Positions 34,578 through 43,365 of a stretch of 64,000 bases of DNA are shown piece by piece. A model generated the notes under the pieces. That model was not told where the DNA came from. It made no database searches and saw only the letters and a program-made list of their open reading frames with translations. The stretch's first letter is position 1, and the number at the start of each line of letters is the position of its first letter. Both the position numbers and the translations under genes were made by a program. The DNA is from an uncultured Clostridium sp. GTDB taxonomy: Bacteria; Bacillota; Clostridia; Lachnospirales; Lachnospiraceae. Location: NCBI GenBank assembly GCA_945915475.1, contig CAMEFI010000016.1:1-64000 (forward strand), read 5' to 3'.

Positions 34578-35525
34578 TTATTGTTCAAAATTTTCGATTG
34601 GAACGGGGATGGTTCTTATAATATCTTCTAGTATGGAAGCTGCATATGTCTGGCTGCTACTATTATGGAAGGAAAGTAGCCGATGACAAAGACAAGGAGC
34701 CACAAGTGTCTGTACATCTTCCGGAGTGACAAAGTTTCTGCCTTGAAGATATGCATATGCCTGGGAACAACGCATTAGATTTAATGTGCCTCGTGGATTG
34801 ATTCCCAATGCAATCTGCTCATGATTTCTGGTTGCCTGTACAATAGATATGATGTAATTGCGGACATCTTTGTGAATGTAGATTTTTGTCACCTGATCCT
34901 GTATTTTTAATAGATCTTCCGGAGTACAGACAGGCTGCAATTCCTCTATGGGGTTGTCTTGAAGATATCGGTTCATGATTAAAAGTTCTTCTTCTGCGGT
35001 GGGAAAACCCATAGATATCTTCAGGGCAAAGCGGTCTAACTGTGCCTCTGGCAGCGGGAATGTTCCGGCTGTCTCGATGGGATTTTCTGTTGCAATTAAG
35101 AAAAATGGGTCTGGAAGTTTTCTGGTGGCCCCATCAGTTGTGACCTGTAATTCTGCCATTGCTTCTAACAGGCTTGATTGTGTTCTTGGGGTGGCCCGGT
35201 TAATCTCATCAGCTAATAGTATATTAGCAAATACAGGACCTTTGATGAATTCAAATTCCTGGGATTTTTGATTAAATATATTGATTCCTGTTACATCAGA
35301 AGGTAATAAATCCGGTGTGAATTGTACCCGTTTGTATGTTCCACTAATGGAAGCTGCAAGAGCCTTCGCAAGCATTGTCTTTCCGGTGCCGGGTGTATCT
35401 TCTAGCAAAATGTGTCCCTTTGCAAGCAGTGCCGTAAGTAACAGAGTGATCTTATCCTGCTTTCCTATGATTACGCTTTCAATATTATCGCTGATTCTTT
35501 TAATGATTGTATTATCTGTGTGCAT
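34578..35525 (-). CDS. MoxR-family AAA+ ATPase
   Basis: The 315-residue cytosolic ATPase has Walker A in LLEDTPGTGKTMLAKAL (residues ~35-52), MoxR-specific RVQFTPDLLPSDVTG, Walker B ILLADEINRA, sensor 1 LIATENPIE, and the MoxR tail FPLPEAQLDRFALKISMGFP. Members act as chaperone-like ATPases for metal insertion or complex assembly. It heads the minus-strand run MoxR-DUF58-membrane protein-maf-glycosyltransferase. GGAAGGAG precedes the start. A dispersed repeat inserted only ~32 bp upstream places its outward TTGTCA/TATACA pair in position to act as promoter. Confidence 0.94.
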   Translation of the reverse strand: MHTDNTIIKRISDNIESVIIGKQDKITLLLTALLAKGHILLEDTPGTGKTMLAKALAASISGTYKRVQFTPDLLPSDVTGINIFNQKSQEFEFIKGPVFANILLADEINRATPRTQSSLLEAMAELQVTTDGATRKLPDPFFLIATENPIETAGTFPLPEAQLDRFALKISMGFPTAEEELLIMNRYLQDNPIEELQPVCTPEDLLKIQDQVTKIYIHKDVRNYIISIVQATRNHEQIALGINPRGTLNLMRCSQAYAYLQGRNFVTPEDVQTLVAPCLCHRLLSFHNSSSQTYAASILEDIIRTIPVPIENFEQ

Positions 35526-35556
35526 ATATCTTCTCCTTCCCGTCTTATCTTTTATC

Positions 35557-35766
35557 TAGGCAATTGCGAAACTCTTGAAAATGTATATTGAGTTGTGCAG
35601 TTTTGACAAGTATCCTAAGCAGGTGCTTTGAGACCGCCGGTACTTAACGAGTGTGAAACACGAGTTTAGTACCGCTGCGAGGCGAGAGCAGCGCAAGCGT
35701 GCCTGTGAGGATATTGTCAAATTGCACAACATTTATAGAAGAAACAGGCGTTTCGCAAACGTCTAT
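35557..35766. repeat. Dispersed ~210-bp MITE-like repeat (copy B) with 14-bp target duplication
   Basis: This is a full copy between the divergent MoxR and transglutaminase genes. The 14-bp direct repeat TTATCTTTTATCTA occurs at 35545-35558 and 35767-35780, sharing a TA with the left terminus. On the minus strand, TTGTCA (35604-35609), 16-bp spacer and TATACA (35582-35587) face the MoxR gene. The repeat fills most of the 385-bp gap. Confidence 0.9.
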
Positions 35767-35841
35767 TATCTTTTATCTATTATAACAGATGATTCTTACA
35801 AAATCTTTTCAAAAAGATGAAAAATTTCTTACAATTATAAT

Positions 35842-35870
35842 TTGCATACAGAACATAACAATGGTACAAT
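35842..35870 (+). promoter_or_regulatory. Sigma-A promoter of the transglutaminase-like gene
   Basis: TTGCAT (35842-35847), 17-bp spacer, TACAAT (35865-35870), 40 bp before the start codon. Confidence 0.65.
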
Positions 35871-35910
35871 CAGAAAAGTATCCATGTTAAATTACCGGAA
35901 GGAGTAAAGG

Positions 35911-37020
35911 ATGCAGAAGAAAATAATGGTATTTATGATTGTTTTGATAATAGCAGTTGCGGTAACACAGCTTTATTTAGAAGTTCCGGAGGTACAGGAA
36001 AAAATAGCTTCTTATACGGAAGAAGACTTTAAGGAAGAAAATATCTATTCGGATATTGAGTCACTGGCACAACGTCTTGACAGGGAAATCCTGGATGGTG
36101 AGGAAGAGTTTACAGTATATTTAAAAGAGATGAATGTTGAGGAGATCAACCAGATTAATTCTTCTTTGAATGGTATATTTGGAAGTGGAGAAACATATCA
36201 ACAGATAGGTGCAGTAGGAGAGCGTTATAAGAAAGTCAAGATAACAATTAAGCGTACCATTAATTATTATGTATTAAAGGCTTGTTTGGAAGGAGCAGAG
36301 ATACCGGAGACCGAGACGAAAGCAAAACAGTTATATGAAGTTGTAAAAAATGTTTTGAATACTGTCATTACGTCCGATATGACGGACTATGACAAAGAGA
36401 TTGCATTGCATGATTATCTTGTGGCACATTGTAAGTACAGTGAAGATACTGCGCAGATGGCAGAAAGTGATATCTATCGTGCTTATGGGGCACTGGTCAA
36501 TTCAGACGCAGTCTGTAATGGGTATGCAGAAGCCATGCAGTTGTTGCTGATGTGCGCTGGCGTGAATTCACAATTTGTTGTGGGAACGGCAGACGGAATT
36601 GATCATGCATGGAATCTTGTTGAATTAGATGGAAACTGGTATCATTTAGACAGCACATGGGATGACCCGTTGCCTGATAATGGGACGGATGTGTTGCATT
36701 CGTATTTTAATGTGACGGATCAGATTATGAGTCGGAATCACACATGGAACAAAGAGGATTATCCAAAAGCGGATCATATGGAGTATAATTATTATGTGAA
36801 GAATCAGGATTATTTTCTGAATTTTGAAGACTATAAGGATAAAGCATACGAGGTAATGGTCTCTCATGGCAATCATAGATATGAAGCGGTAATTGAAGGG
36901 TTTGATGAGACAGAAGAAGATATGCAGTTTATATTTGAAGGTAATTACCGATATAGCAGCATTAGCTGGCAGACTTTTGGAGAAGGCAGTTATCATGTTT
37001 TAGTTTTGAATGCACAGTAA
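35911..37020 (+). CDS. Membrane-anchored transglutaminase-like (Tgase-superfamily) protein
   Basis: The 369-residue protein has an N-terminal signal-anchor helix (residues ~4-22) and an extracytoplasmic transglutaminase-like domain in the second half. The Cys-His-Asp triad is visible: Cys 202 (SDAVCNGYAEAM), His 232 (GIDHAWNLVEL) and Asp 247 (YHLDSTWDDP). Such domains in bacteria are usually proteases or peptide-modifying enzymes of the cell surface; the substrate is unknown. GGAAGGAG gives a good start. The following DUF1700 gene starts 11 bases after the stop. It is divergent from the MoxR/DUF58 cluster, with a repeat in between. Confidence 0.85.
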   Translation: MQKKIMVFMIVLIIAVAVTQLYLEVPEVQEKIASYTEEDFKEENIYSDIESLAQRLDREILDGEEEFTVYLKEMNVEEINQINSSLNGIFGSGETYQQIGAVGERYKKVKITIKRTINYYVLKACLEGAEIPETETKAKQLYEVVKNVLNTVITSDMTDYDKEIALHDYLVAHCKYSEDTAQMAESDIYRAYGALVNSDAVCNGYAEAMQLLLMCAGVNSQFVVGTADGIDHAWNLVELDGNWYHLDSTWDDPLPDNGTDVLHSYFNVTDQIMSRNHTWNKEDYPKADHMEYNYYVKNQDYFLNFEDYKDKAYEVMVSHGNHRYEAVIEGFDETEEDMQFIFEGNYRYSSISWQTFGEGSYHVLVLNAQ

Positions 37021-37031
37021 TGGAGGTCTTT

Positions 37032-37517
37032 ATGACAAAACAGGAATTTTTGGAAGAATTGAAGCAGTCATTATCTGGCCAGGTGTCGTCAGAGGCGATG
37101 ATGGATGCATATAGCTACTATTCCGGCTATATTGAGGATGCGGTACGGAAAGGGAAAACGGAAGAAGAAGTGATTGAGGAGTTAGGAAAGCCTTTTATGA
37201 TTGCCCGTTCCATTATTGCAGCGCAGACACATGAGAAAACGGCAGATGTTGAATACACAGAAGATGGACGCACCAGAAAAGTCAGAGACTGGGAGAAACG
37301 GAAGCCGGAACAGGAAGAGCGGAATCTACATCGAGAATTTACTTTTGATATGAATGCATGGTATGCAAAACTTTTGCTTATTTTGTTTTTGATTGTGTTG
37401 GTTCTGATTGTATTTTTTATCCTGAAAGTTGGATTCTGGGTATTACTGACGTTCGGTGTTCCTATTTTGATCATACTTGGAATTTTGTATATATTGTTAT
37501 ATTTTTTTGGTCGGTAA
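37032..37517 (+). CDS. DUF1700 (HAAS-type) membrane protein
   Basis: The 161-residue protein begins with the conserved helical domain of DUF1700 proteins: TKQEFLEELKQSLSG, YYSGYIEDAVRKGKTEEEVIEELGKP. Two C-terminal membrane helices follow (residues ~112-132 and 135-158). Such proteins often sit next to PadR-type regulators and resemble anti-sigma or signalling adaptors, but no padR gene is seen here. GGAGG (37022-37026) selects the ATG at 37032 over one that overlaps the previous stop. It probably shares a transcript with the transglutaminase-like gene. Confidence 0.8.
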   Translation: MTKQEFLEELKQSLSGQVSSEAMMDAYSYYSGYIEDAVRKGKTEEEVIEELGKPFMIARSIIAAQTHEKTADVEYTEDGRTRKVRDWEKRKPEQEERNLHREFTFDMNAWYAKLLLILFLIVLVLIVFFILKVGFWVLLTFGVPILIILGILYILLYFFGR

Positions 37518-37545
37518 ATTTTTTTGAAAAAAATAAAATTTGTGC

Positions 37546-37574
37546 TTGACATTTTGCTTCATTTTGAATATACT
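37546..37574 (+). promoter_or_regulatory. tRNA operon promoter
   Basis: Consensus TTGACA (37546-37551), 17-bp spacer, TATACT (37569-37574), 24 bp before tRNA-Val. Confidence 0.85.
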
Positions 37575-37597
37575 ATCACTTGTGTCGAGCGCACAAT

Positions 37598-37670
37598 GGA
37601 ATCTTAGCTCAGCTGGGAGAGCATCTGCCTTACAAGCAGAGGGTCACAGGTTCGAGCCCTGTAGGTTCCA
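37598..37670 (+). tRNA. tRNA-Val (anticodon TAC)
   Basis: The 73-nt sequence folds as a full cloverleaf: acceptor GGAATCT/AGGTTCC, D-arm GCTCAGCTGGGAGAGC, anticodon loop CTTACAA (TAC), and T-arm ACAGG TTCGAGC CCTGT. Discriminator A is at 37670. CCA is not encoded. Confidence 0.96.
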
Positions 37671-37675
37671 TTTAT

Positions 37676-37749
37676 GGCGGAATAGCTCAGTTGGCTAGAG
37701 CATACGGTTCATACCCGTAGTGTCGAGAGTTCAAATCTCCCTTCCGCTA
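37676..37749 (+). tRNA. tRNA-Met (anticodon CAT), elongator type
   Basis: The 74-nt cloverleaf has acceptor GGCGGAA/TTCCGCT (first pair G-T), D-arm GCTCAGTTGGCTAGAGC and anticodon loop TTCATAC (CAT). The T-arm is GAGAG TTCAAAT CTCCC, with an A-C mismatch at the second pair. CCA is not encoded. An initiator is unlikely because the anticodon stem lacks three G-C pairs next to the loop; a tRNA-Ile2 reading AUA cannot be fully excluded. Confidence 0.93.
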
Positions 37750-37767
37750 CTATAATGTTTATTTTAA

Positions 37768-37817
37768 AAAGTACCGAAAGTATTGAAGACAAAGGCTTTG
37801 CGGTGCTTTTTCTTTTT
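37768..37817 (+). terminator. Terminator of the tRNA pair
   Basis: AAAGTACCG (37768-37776) pairs with CGGTGCTTT (37801-37809, one G-T pair). A T-rich stretch follows. Confidence 0.78.
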
Positions 37818-37984
37818 CAAAAAATATGCCCAAAAACCAGAGGTAATCATAAAACTTAAGAAATGAAAATTTAGATGCATGGTATAGTGTTTGAGTGGTA
37901 ACAATTACTATAATAGGAGAAAGATAACAATAGAATGCAACTATAAAGATTCTTGATAGATATGGAGAACAAGGAGGATGTTTT

Positions 37985-40894
37985 GTGAAAATAAGAAATT
38001 ATACGTTGGTGAAACAGGAAGAGATTAACGAATTGAATGGTACAGCTTATCTGCTACAGCATGATAAGACAAAAGCACATGTGTTGGTTGTGTGTAATGA
38101 CGATAAGAACAAAGTCTTTCAGATTGGTTTTCGGACACCGCCGTCAGATGACACAGGAGTACCACATATTACGGAGCATTCCGTACTCTGTGGCTCACGT
38201 AAATTCCCGGTAAAGGATCCCTTTGTTGAGTTGGCAAAGGGCTCTCTTAATACGTTTCTGAATGCAATGACCTATCCGGACAAGACGGTGTATCCGGTTG
38301 CTTCGGTAAATGAGAAGGATTTTCACAATTTGATGGATGTATATCTGGATGCTGTATTTTATCCCAATACCTATACCAATGATAAGATACTGAAACAGGA
38401 AGGCTGGCATTATCATTTAGAAGAGGAAGATGATGACATTACGTATAATGGTGTTGTTTATAATGAGATGAAGGGCGCATATTCCTCTGCGGAACAGCAG
38501 TTGATGCAGGCGATTCAGAAGTCTCTGCTTCCGGATACGACATATGGATGTGATTCAGGTGGTGATCCGCAAAGTATTCCGGAACTTACTTATGAAGCTT
38601 TTCTGGATTTCCATAGAAAGTTTTATCATCCATCCAACAGCTACATTTATTTGTATGGTGATGTAGATGTGGAAAAAGAACTTGTGTTCATTGATGAAGA
38701 ATACCTGCAGAATTTTGATTATCAGCAGATTGATTCGGAAATACAGGTTCAGCCTGCATTTGAAGCATCAAAGGAGATTATTACAAATTATCCGCTGTCG
38801 GATGCGGAGGAGGAGACCGATAATACCTATTTTAGCTACAATGTGGTGGTGGGTAATAGTCTGGACCGTACTTTGAATCTTGCATTCATGATGTTGGATT
38901 ATGCTTTGATCGACGTTCCGGGAGCACCGGTCAAAAAAGCGTTAGTCGATGCGGGAATCAGCAATGATGTGTTTAGTTCTTATGATGACGGAATAAGGCA
39001 ACCGGTTTATTCCATCATTGCCAAGGGCTGTAAGTCGGAGGATAAGGAGCGGTTTATACGGGTGGTTGAGGATACCCTTGGCGACCTGATTGAAAATGGA
39101 ATTGATAAAAAGGTACTGCAGGCAGCATTGAATCATTTTGAATTCAAATTAAAAGAGGCAAATTATGGCAGATTTCCGAAGGGTCTGATGTATGGATTGC
39201 AGGCTTTTAACAGCTGGCTGTATGATGACAATGAACCTTTTATGTATTTAAAATTTGACAAAGAATTTGAACATTTGAAAGAACAGATCGGGACGAATTA
39301 TTATGTCAATATACTAAAAGAATATGTACTGAATAATACCCACAAAACCATTGTGGTGGCAGAGCCAAAGAAAGGTCTCAATAAAGAAAATGACGCAAGG
39401 ACAGCGGAGAAGCTGGCAGCATACAAAGCGGGCCTTTCTAAGGAAGAGGTGCAGGGGCTGGTTGTCCAAACAGAGGAGTTGAAGGAGTATCAGTCGCAGC
39501 CATCATCTGAGGAAGACATGGAAAAAATTCCGTTGTTAGAGTTGTCGGATATCGGGAAGAAGGCAATGAAGTTAAAAAACAGGGAGTATAAGGTAGAAGA
39601 GATTCCTGTGGTACAGCACGATATCTTCACGAATGGGATTGCTTATATTGAGTATTGTTTTGTGTTAAACCATGTTCCGGTGGAATTGCTTCCCTATGTG
39701 TCTCTGTTGACAGCTCTTTACAAGGAAGTGGATACGAAGAAACATACTTATGGAGACCTTGCTAATGAGATTGATCTAAAGACCGGTGGAGTGGGATTAT
39801 CGTTAAGTTCCATTGGTGTTAAGAAGGAATTGGGAGAATACAAGGTAAGTCTCAGCGTGAAATCCAAAGTATTAAATGAGAATCTGCCGGATGCTCTGGC
39901 TTTGATGGAAGAGATAGTGTTTACATCAGATGTGACAAATAAAAAGCGAATGAAGGAAGTTATGGCGGAATTGGTTTCCCAGATGAAGATGGGAATTACG
40001 GATAACGGACATACTGCTGCTGCAAACCGTGCCATGTCATATTTTTCCAAGGGTGCGTACATGAAAGAACTGTTAGAGGGTATTACCTTTTATGAGTTTG
40101 TAAATGATCTATATAAGAATTTTGATGTTTCTTACGAAGAAATCTGCACAAAATTACAAGAGGCAATCCATGCTTTTGCAAAGCCGGAGAATTTGATCAT
40201 TTCTTATACGGGACAGGAGGATATTACAAAAGAATTATCGGATTCTCTCCGGTCTATGAAGAGATATATGAATGAAGACCGGGAGGATGTAGTGGTTCAG
40301 CAGTTAGACCTGTATAAGAAAAATGAAGGCTTTAAGACGGCAAGCAAGGTTCAGTATGTGGCAACTGCAGGTAATTATGTAGAGAAAGGTTATGCATATA
40401 CTGGTGCTCTTCATGTACTACAGGTAATCTTTTCCTATGATTACCTGTGGATTAATGTCCGTGTGAAAGGCGGAGCCTACGGTAGCATGTGTAGCTTTAA
40501 CCGATTGGGAGATGCCTATTTTACTTCTTACCGGGATCCTAATCTTGGCAAGACCTATGATATATATAAAGCTGCAGCTGAGTATGTAGAACAGTTCGAT
40601 GCTTCTGACAGGGATATGTTAAAATATATTATTGGAGCCATTGCAAAGCTGGATGCACCGATGACACCATCTGCGGAGGGTGTATATGATTTTATCTGTT
40701 ATTTATCAGGGGTGACAGAAGAACAGCTACAAAAAGACAGGGACGAAGTGCTTACGGCTGATGTAGGGGCAATCCGCAAGCTGGCGCCACTGGTAGAGGC
40801 GATTACACAGACAGATATCATCTGTGCCATTGGAGATGAAAATGTGATTCAGAAAGAAAGCGGTTTGTTTAAGGAGATTAAGAATCTGGTGTAA
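37985..40894 (+). CDS. M16C-family zinc metallopeptidase (presequence protease-like)
   Basis: The 969-residue protein has the inverted zinc motif HxxEH at residues 61-65 (PHITEH). Other family landmarks follow: DPFVELAKGSLNTFLNAMTYPDKTVYPVAS, a third ligand region GVVYNEMKGAYSS, and a C-terminal half with RVKGGAYGSMCSFNR and the R/Y substrate-binding region. Size and order match the M16C subfamily (PreP/falcilysin type), clamshell peptidases that degrade unstructured peptides of up to ~70 residues. It has no signal peptide, so it is cytosolic. Translation starts at GTG (37985), 8 bases after AAGGAGG. It is a single gene between the tRNAs and era. Confidence 0.94.
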   Translation: MKIRNYTLVKQEEINELNGTAYLLQHDKTKAHVLVVCNDDKNKVFQIGFRTPPSDDTGVPHITEHSVLCGSRKFPVKDPFVELAKGSLNTFLNAMTYPDKTVYPVASVNEKDFHNLMDVYLDAVFYPNTYTNDKILKQEGWHYHLEEEDDDITYNGVVYNEMKGAYSSAEQQLMQAIQKSLLPDTTYGCDSGGDPQSIPELTYEAFLDFHRKFYHPSNSYIYLYGDVDVEKELVFIDEEYLQNFDYQQIDSEIQVQPAFEASKEIITNYPLSDAEEETDNTYFSYNVVVGNSLDRTLNLAFMMLDYALIDVPGAPVKKALVDAGISNDVFSSYDDGIRQPVYSIIAKGCKSEDKERFIRVVEDTLGDLIENGIDKKVLQAALNHFEFKLKEANYGRFPKGLMYGLQAFNSWLYDDNEPFMYLKFDKEFEHLKEQIGTNYYVNILKEYVLNNTHKTIVVAEPKKGLNKENDARTAEKLAAYKAGLSKEEVQGLVVQTEELKEYQSQPSSEEDMEKIPLLELSDIGKKAMKLKNREYKVEEIPVVQHDIFTNGIAYIEYCFVLNHVPVELLPYVSLLTALYKEVDTKKHTYGDLANEIDLKTGGVGLSLSSIGVKKELGEYKVSLSVKSKVLNENLPDALALMEEIVFTSDVTNKKRMKEVMAELVSQMKMGITDNGHTAAANRAMSYFSKGAYMKELLEGITFYEFVNDLYKNFDVSYEEICTKLQEAIHAFAKPENLIISYTGQEDITKELSDSLRSMKRYMNEDREDVVVQQLDLYKKNEGFKTASKVQYVATAGNYVEKGYAYTGALHVLQVIFSYDYLWINVRVKGGAYGSMCSFNRLGDAYFTSYRDPNLGKTYDIYKAAAEYVEQFDASDRDMLKYIIGAIAKLDAPMTPSAEGVYDFICYLSGVTEEQLQKDRDEVLTADVGAIRKLAPLVEAITQTDIICAIGDENVIQKESGLFKEIKNLV

Positions 40895-41032
40895 AAATTT
40901 GCTATGTAGTTAAATAATATGAAATTATGCAACACTTCGGAGAATATTACAGATGAGAAACATGAGGACAACACAAAGAATAGAGAGTAAGATGGAAACA
41001 TCTGGTTAGCAAACAGAGAAAAAGGAGCAGAT

Positions 41033-41938
41033 ATGGAACAGTTTAAATCAGGCTTTGTAACGATCATTGGAAGACCTAATGTAGGGAAATCCACATTGAT
41101 GAATCATTTGATCGGACAAAAGATTGCAATTACCAGTAACAAGGCGCAGACAACAAGAAACCGGATACAGACTGTATATACCGGAGAGGGAGGTCAGATT
41201 GTATTCTTAGATACACCGGGAATCAACCGGGCAAAGAATAAGCTTGGTGAATATATGTTAAATGTTGCAGAGAATACACTGAAAGAAGTGGATGTCATAT
41301 TGTGGCTTGTGGAACCTACCACATTTATAGGAGCAGGAGAGCATTATATTTTAGAAAAGCTTCAAAAAGTACACACTCCCGTCATTCTGGTAATTAATAA
41401 GACGGATACGGTAGAAGAGGAAGAGATTTTCAAAGCCATTCATACTTACAAAGAGGTATATGATTTTAAAGAGATTGTTCCGGTCTCTGCTTTAAGGGAT
41501 AAGAATACAGAGGAGCTTATTAAGGTAATCTTTTCCTATTTAGAAGAAGGACCTCAGTACTATGATGCAGATACCATTACAGATCAGCCGGAGCGGGCTA
41601 TTGTTGCAGAAATGATCAGAGAAAAGGCATTGCGCTGTTTGGATAAAGAGGTGCCTCATGGTATTGCAGTGGTCATTGACCGGATGAAGGACAGAGATGG
41701 AGGCAGGATAGTAGATATTGATGCTACTATTATTTGTGAAAGGGATTCTCACAAGGGAATTATCATTGGTAAGCAGGGTGCTATGCTTAAAAAGATTGGC
41801 ACGCAGGCAAGAATAGATATGGAGAAATTGTTAGATACCAAGGTAAATCTCAAATTGTGGGTGAAGGTGAAGAAGGATTGGCGGGATAGTGAGTTTTTAT
41901 TGAAAAATTATGGCTATCAGAAGGATAATGAATGGTAG
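41033..41938 (+). CDS. era: GTPase Era
   Basis: Era is an essential GTPase that binds the 3' end of 16S rRNA and helps 30S assembly. The 301-residue protein has GRPNVGKST (G1, residues ~13-21), TTRNRI (G2), DTPGI (G3) and NKTD (G4). A C-terminal KH domain carries KGIIIGKQGAMLKKIG. Length is typical. AAAGGAG precedes the ATG. recO follows 21 bases downstream on the same strand, a very common clostridial order. Confidence 0.97.
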   Translation: MEQFKSGFVTIIGRPNVGKSTLMNHLIGQKIAITSNKAQTTRNRIQTVYTGEGGQIVFLDTPGINRAKNKLGEYMLNVAENTLKEVDVILWLVEPTTFIGAGEHYILEKLQKVHTPVILVINKTDTVEEEEIFKAIHTYKEVYDFKEIVPVSALRDKNTEELIKVIFSYLEEGPQYYDADTITDQPERAIVAEMIREKALRCLDKEVPHGIAVVIDRMKDRDGGRIVDIDATIICERDSHKGIIIGKQGAMLKKIGTQARIDMEKLLDTKVNLKLWVKVKKDWRDSEFLLKNYGYQKDNEW

Positions 41939-41959
41939 AAAGGACAGGAGGTGGCATAC

Positions 41960-42700
41960 TTGCGGGATAAGATAGAGCTACAGGGAATGATATTAAGCAG
42001 TATGCCTGTTGGTGATTATGACAAACGTCTCGTGCTGCTAACAAAGGAACGTGGTAAAATTACGGCATTTGCAAGAGGAGCACGGAAACCAAACAGTCCT
42101 TATCTTGGACTAAGTGAACCTTTTAATTTTGGAACGTTCTCTCTGATAGAGGGATTTGATGCCTATCGCCTGATAGGAGGAGAGGTGAAAGAATATTTTC
42201 CGGATGTCAAAAATGATATTGAAGGAATCTGTTATGGTACTTATTTTTGTGACGTGTTAGAGTATTTAAGTGTAGAGGGGATCGGAGATGTCAATATGCT
42301 TAATCTCCTTTACATATCCTTGAAAGTACTTGGCAAGAAGAAGATTTCCAATCCTTTAATTCGACGTATTTTTGAATTGAAGGTTCTGGCACTGGATGGA
42401 GAAGCCATGGCTGCTTTTTCCTGTGTGAAATGCGGAAAAAAGCAGGTGTCTGCATTTTATCTGCAGGGAAACGGATTGCTTTGTGATGGTTGTGCAAGGC
42501 AGGTGCAGAGGGCATACACATTATCGGAATCGGCTTTGTATATGATACAATATGTGTTGAGTGCACCGTTGAATAAACTTTATACATTTCAAGTGGCTGA
42601 TGATGTGTTCCGTGAAATTGATACGGTGATTGGATCTTACTTTTCACAGCATGTGACAAAAAAATTTAACTCTTTGGAAATTCTTTCGTCTTTGTCTTGA
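41960..42700 (+). CDS. recO: DNA repair protein RecO
   Basis: RecO loads RecA on gapped DNA together with RecF and RecR. The product of 246 residues begins with the N-terminal OB fold (KIELQGMILSSMPVGDYDKRLVLLTKERGKITAFARGARKPNS) and has a C-terminal helical domain with a four-cysteine zinc site (CVKCGK and CDGCA). Start: TTG at 41960, with AGGAGG (41946-41951) 8 bases upstream. A GTG at 41951 overlaps that site and is less likely. It follows era directly. Confidence 0.95.
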   Translation: MRDKIELQGMILSSMPVGDYDKRLVLLTKERGKITAFARGARKPNSPYLGLSEPFNFGTFSLIEGFDAYRLIGGEVKEYFPDVKNDIEGICYGTYFCDVLEYLSVEGIGDVNMLNLLYISLKVLGKKKISNPLIRRIFELKVLALDGEAMAAFSCVKCGKKQVSAFYLQGNGLLCDGCARQVQRAYTLSESALYMIQYVLSAPLNKLYTFQVADDVFREIDTVIGSYFSQHVTKKFNSLEILSSLS

Positions 42701-42725
42701 AATATTATGTATTCTCTTGTAGAAT
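42697..42725 (+). promoter_or_regulatory. Promoter of the lipoprotein/glyQS unit
   Basis: TTGAAA (42697-42702, overlapping the recO stop codon), 17-bp spacer, TAGAAT (42720-42725). Confidence 0.6.
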
Positions 42726-42764
42726 ATATGAGTTGAAATTATATCGATTATAGAGGTGCGTAAG

Positions 42765-43343
42765 ATGAAGAAATTATGGCTTGGAATCATTTTGGTACTC
42801 ACAGTAGGATGCCTTACAGGCTGTGTCAATGATGCAAAGAAGTATAGTAAGAATACGTTGATTGTGAAGAAGAATGGTTCAGTAGAAGAAGTTGCGGTAG
42901 AAGATTATAAGGATTCGTCTGTGAAGGCGGAAGATTTGAAGACATATATTGATGAGCAGATTACAGCTTATAATGATGAACAGCATAAGAAAGTTGTGAA
43001 GAATAAGTTATTGGATACGGAAGATATGAGTAAGGTGAAGTTAGTTCTTTCGTATAAGAGTATTGAGGATTTTAATGGATTTAATAGTCTGGAGTGTAAT
43101 CTGAATGATGTGGATGGATGTAAGGAAAGTGAATTGACAGGAAGCTTTCAGTCTGCAGAGGATAAGAAGAGTGCTAAGGTGGCAGATATTTTAGAGACAA
43201 AGAAGGCAAAAGTACTTACTGTTCCGGAGAAAACAGATGTTGTTGTCAAAGGTGACATTTTATATTATAACGATCAGGTTACAATTAAGGATGATGTGAT
43301 AACAACCACTGGTAAAGCAAATGCAATAATAGTATATAAATAA
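42765..43343 (+). CDS. Lipoprotein of unknown function
   Basis: The 192-residue protein has a lipoprotein signal: MKKLW, a hydrophobic stretch and the lipobox LTGC (Cys near residue 20). The mature part is rich in Lys, Asp and Val and is probably made of beta strands, with a repeated KVADILETKKAKVLTVPEKTD-type pattern late in the protein. I recognise no family. It should be anchored to the outer face of the cytoplasmic membrane. The ATG at 42765 follows AGAGGTG. It lies between recO and glyQS, 22 bases before the latter, and has its own promoter. Confidence 0.78.
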   Translation: MKKLWLGIILVLTVGCLTGCVNDAKKYSKNTLIVKKNGSVEEVAVEDYKDSSVKAEDLKTYIDEQITAYNDEQHKKVVKNKLLDTEDMSKVKLVLSYKSIEDFNGFNSLECNLNDVDGCKESELTGSFQSAEDKKSAKVADILETKKAKVLTVPEKTDVVVKGDILYYNDQVTIKDDVITTTGKANAIIVYK

Positions 43344-43365
43344 AGAAAAAGGTAGGGTATAAGAG

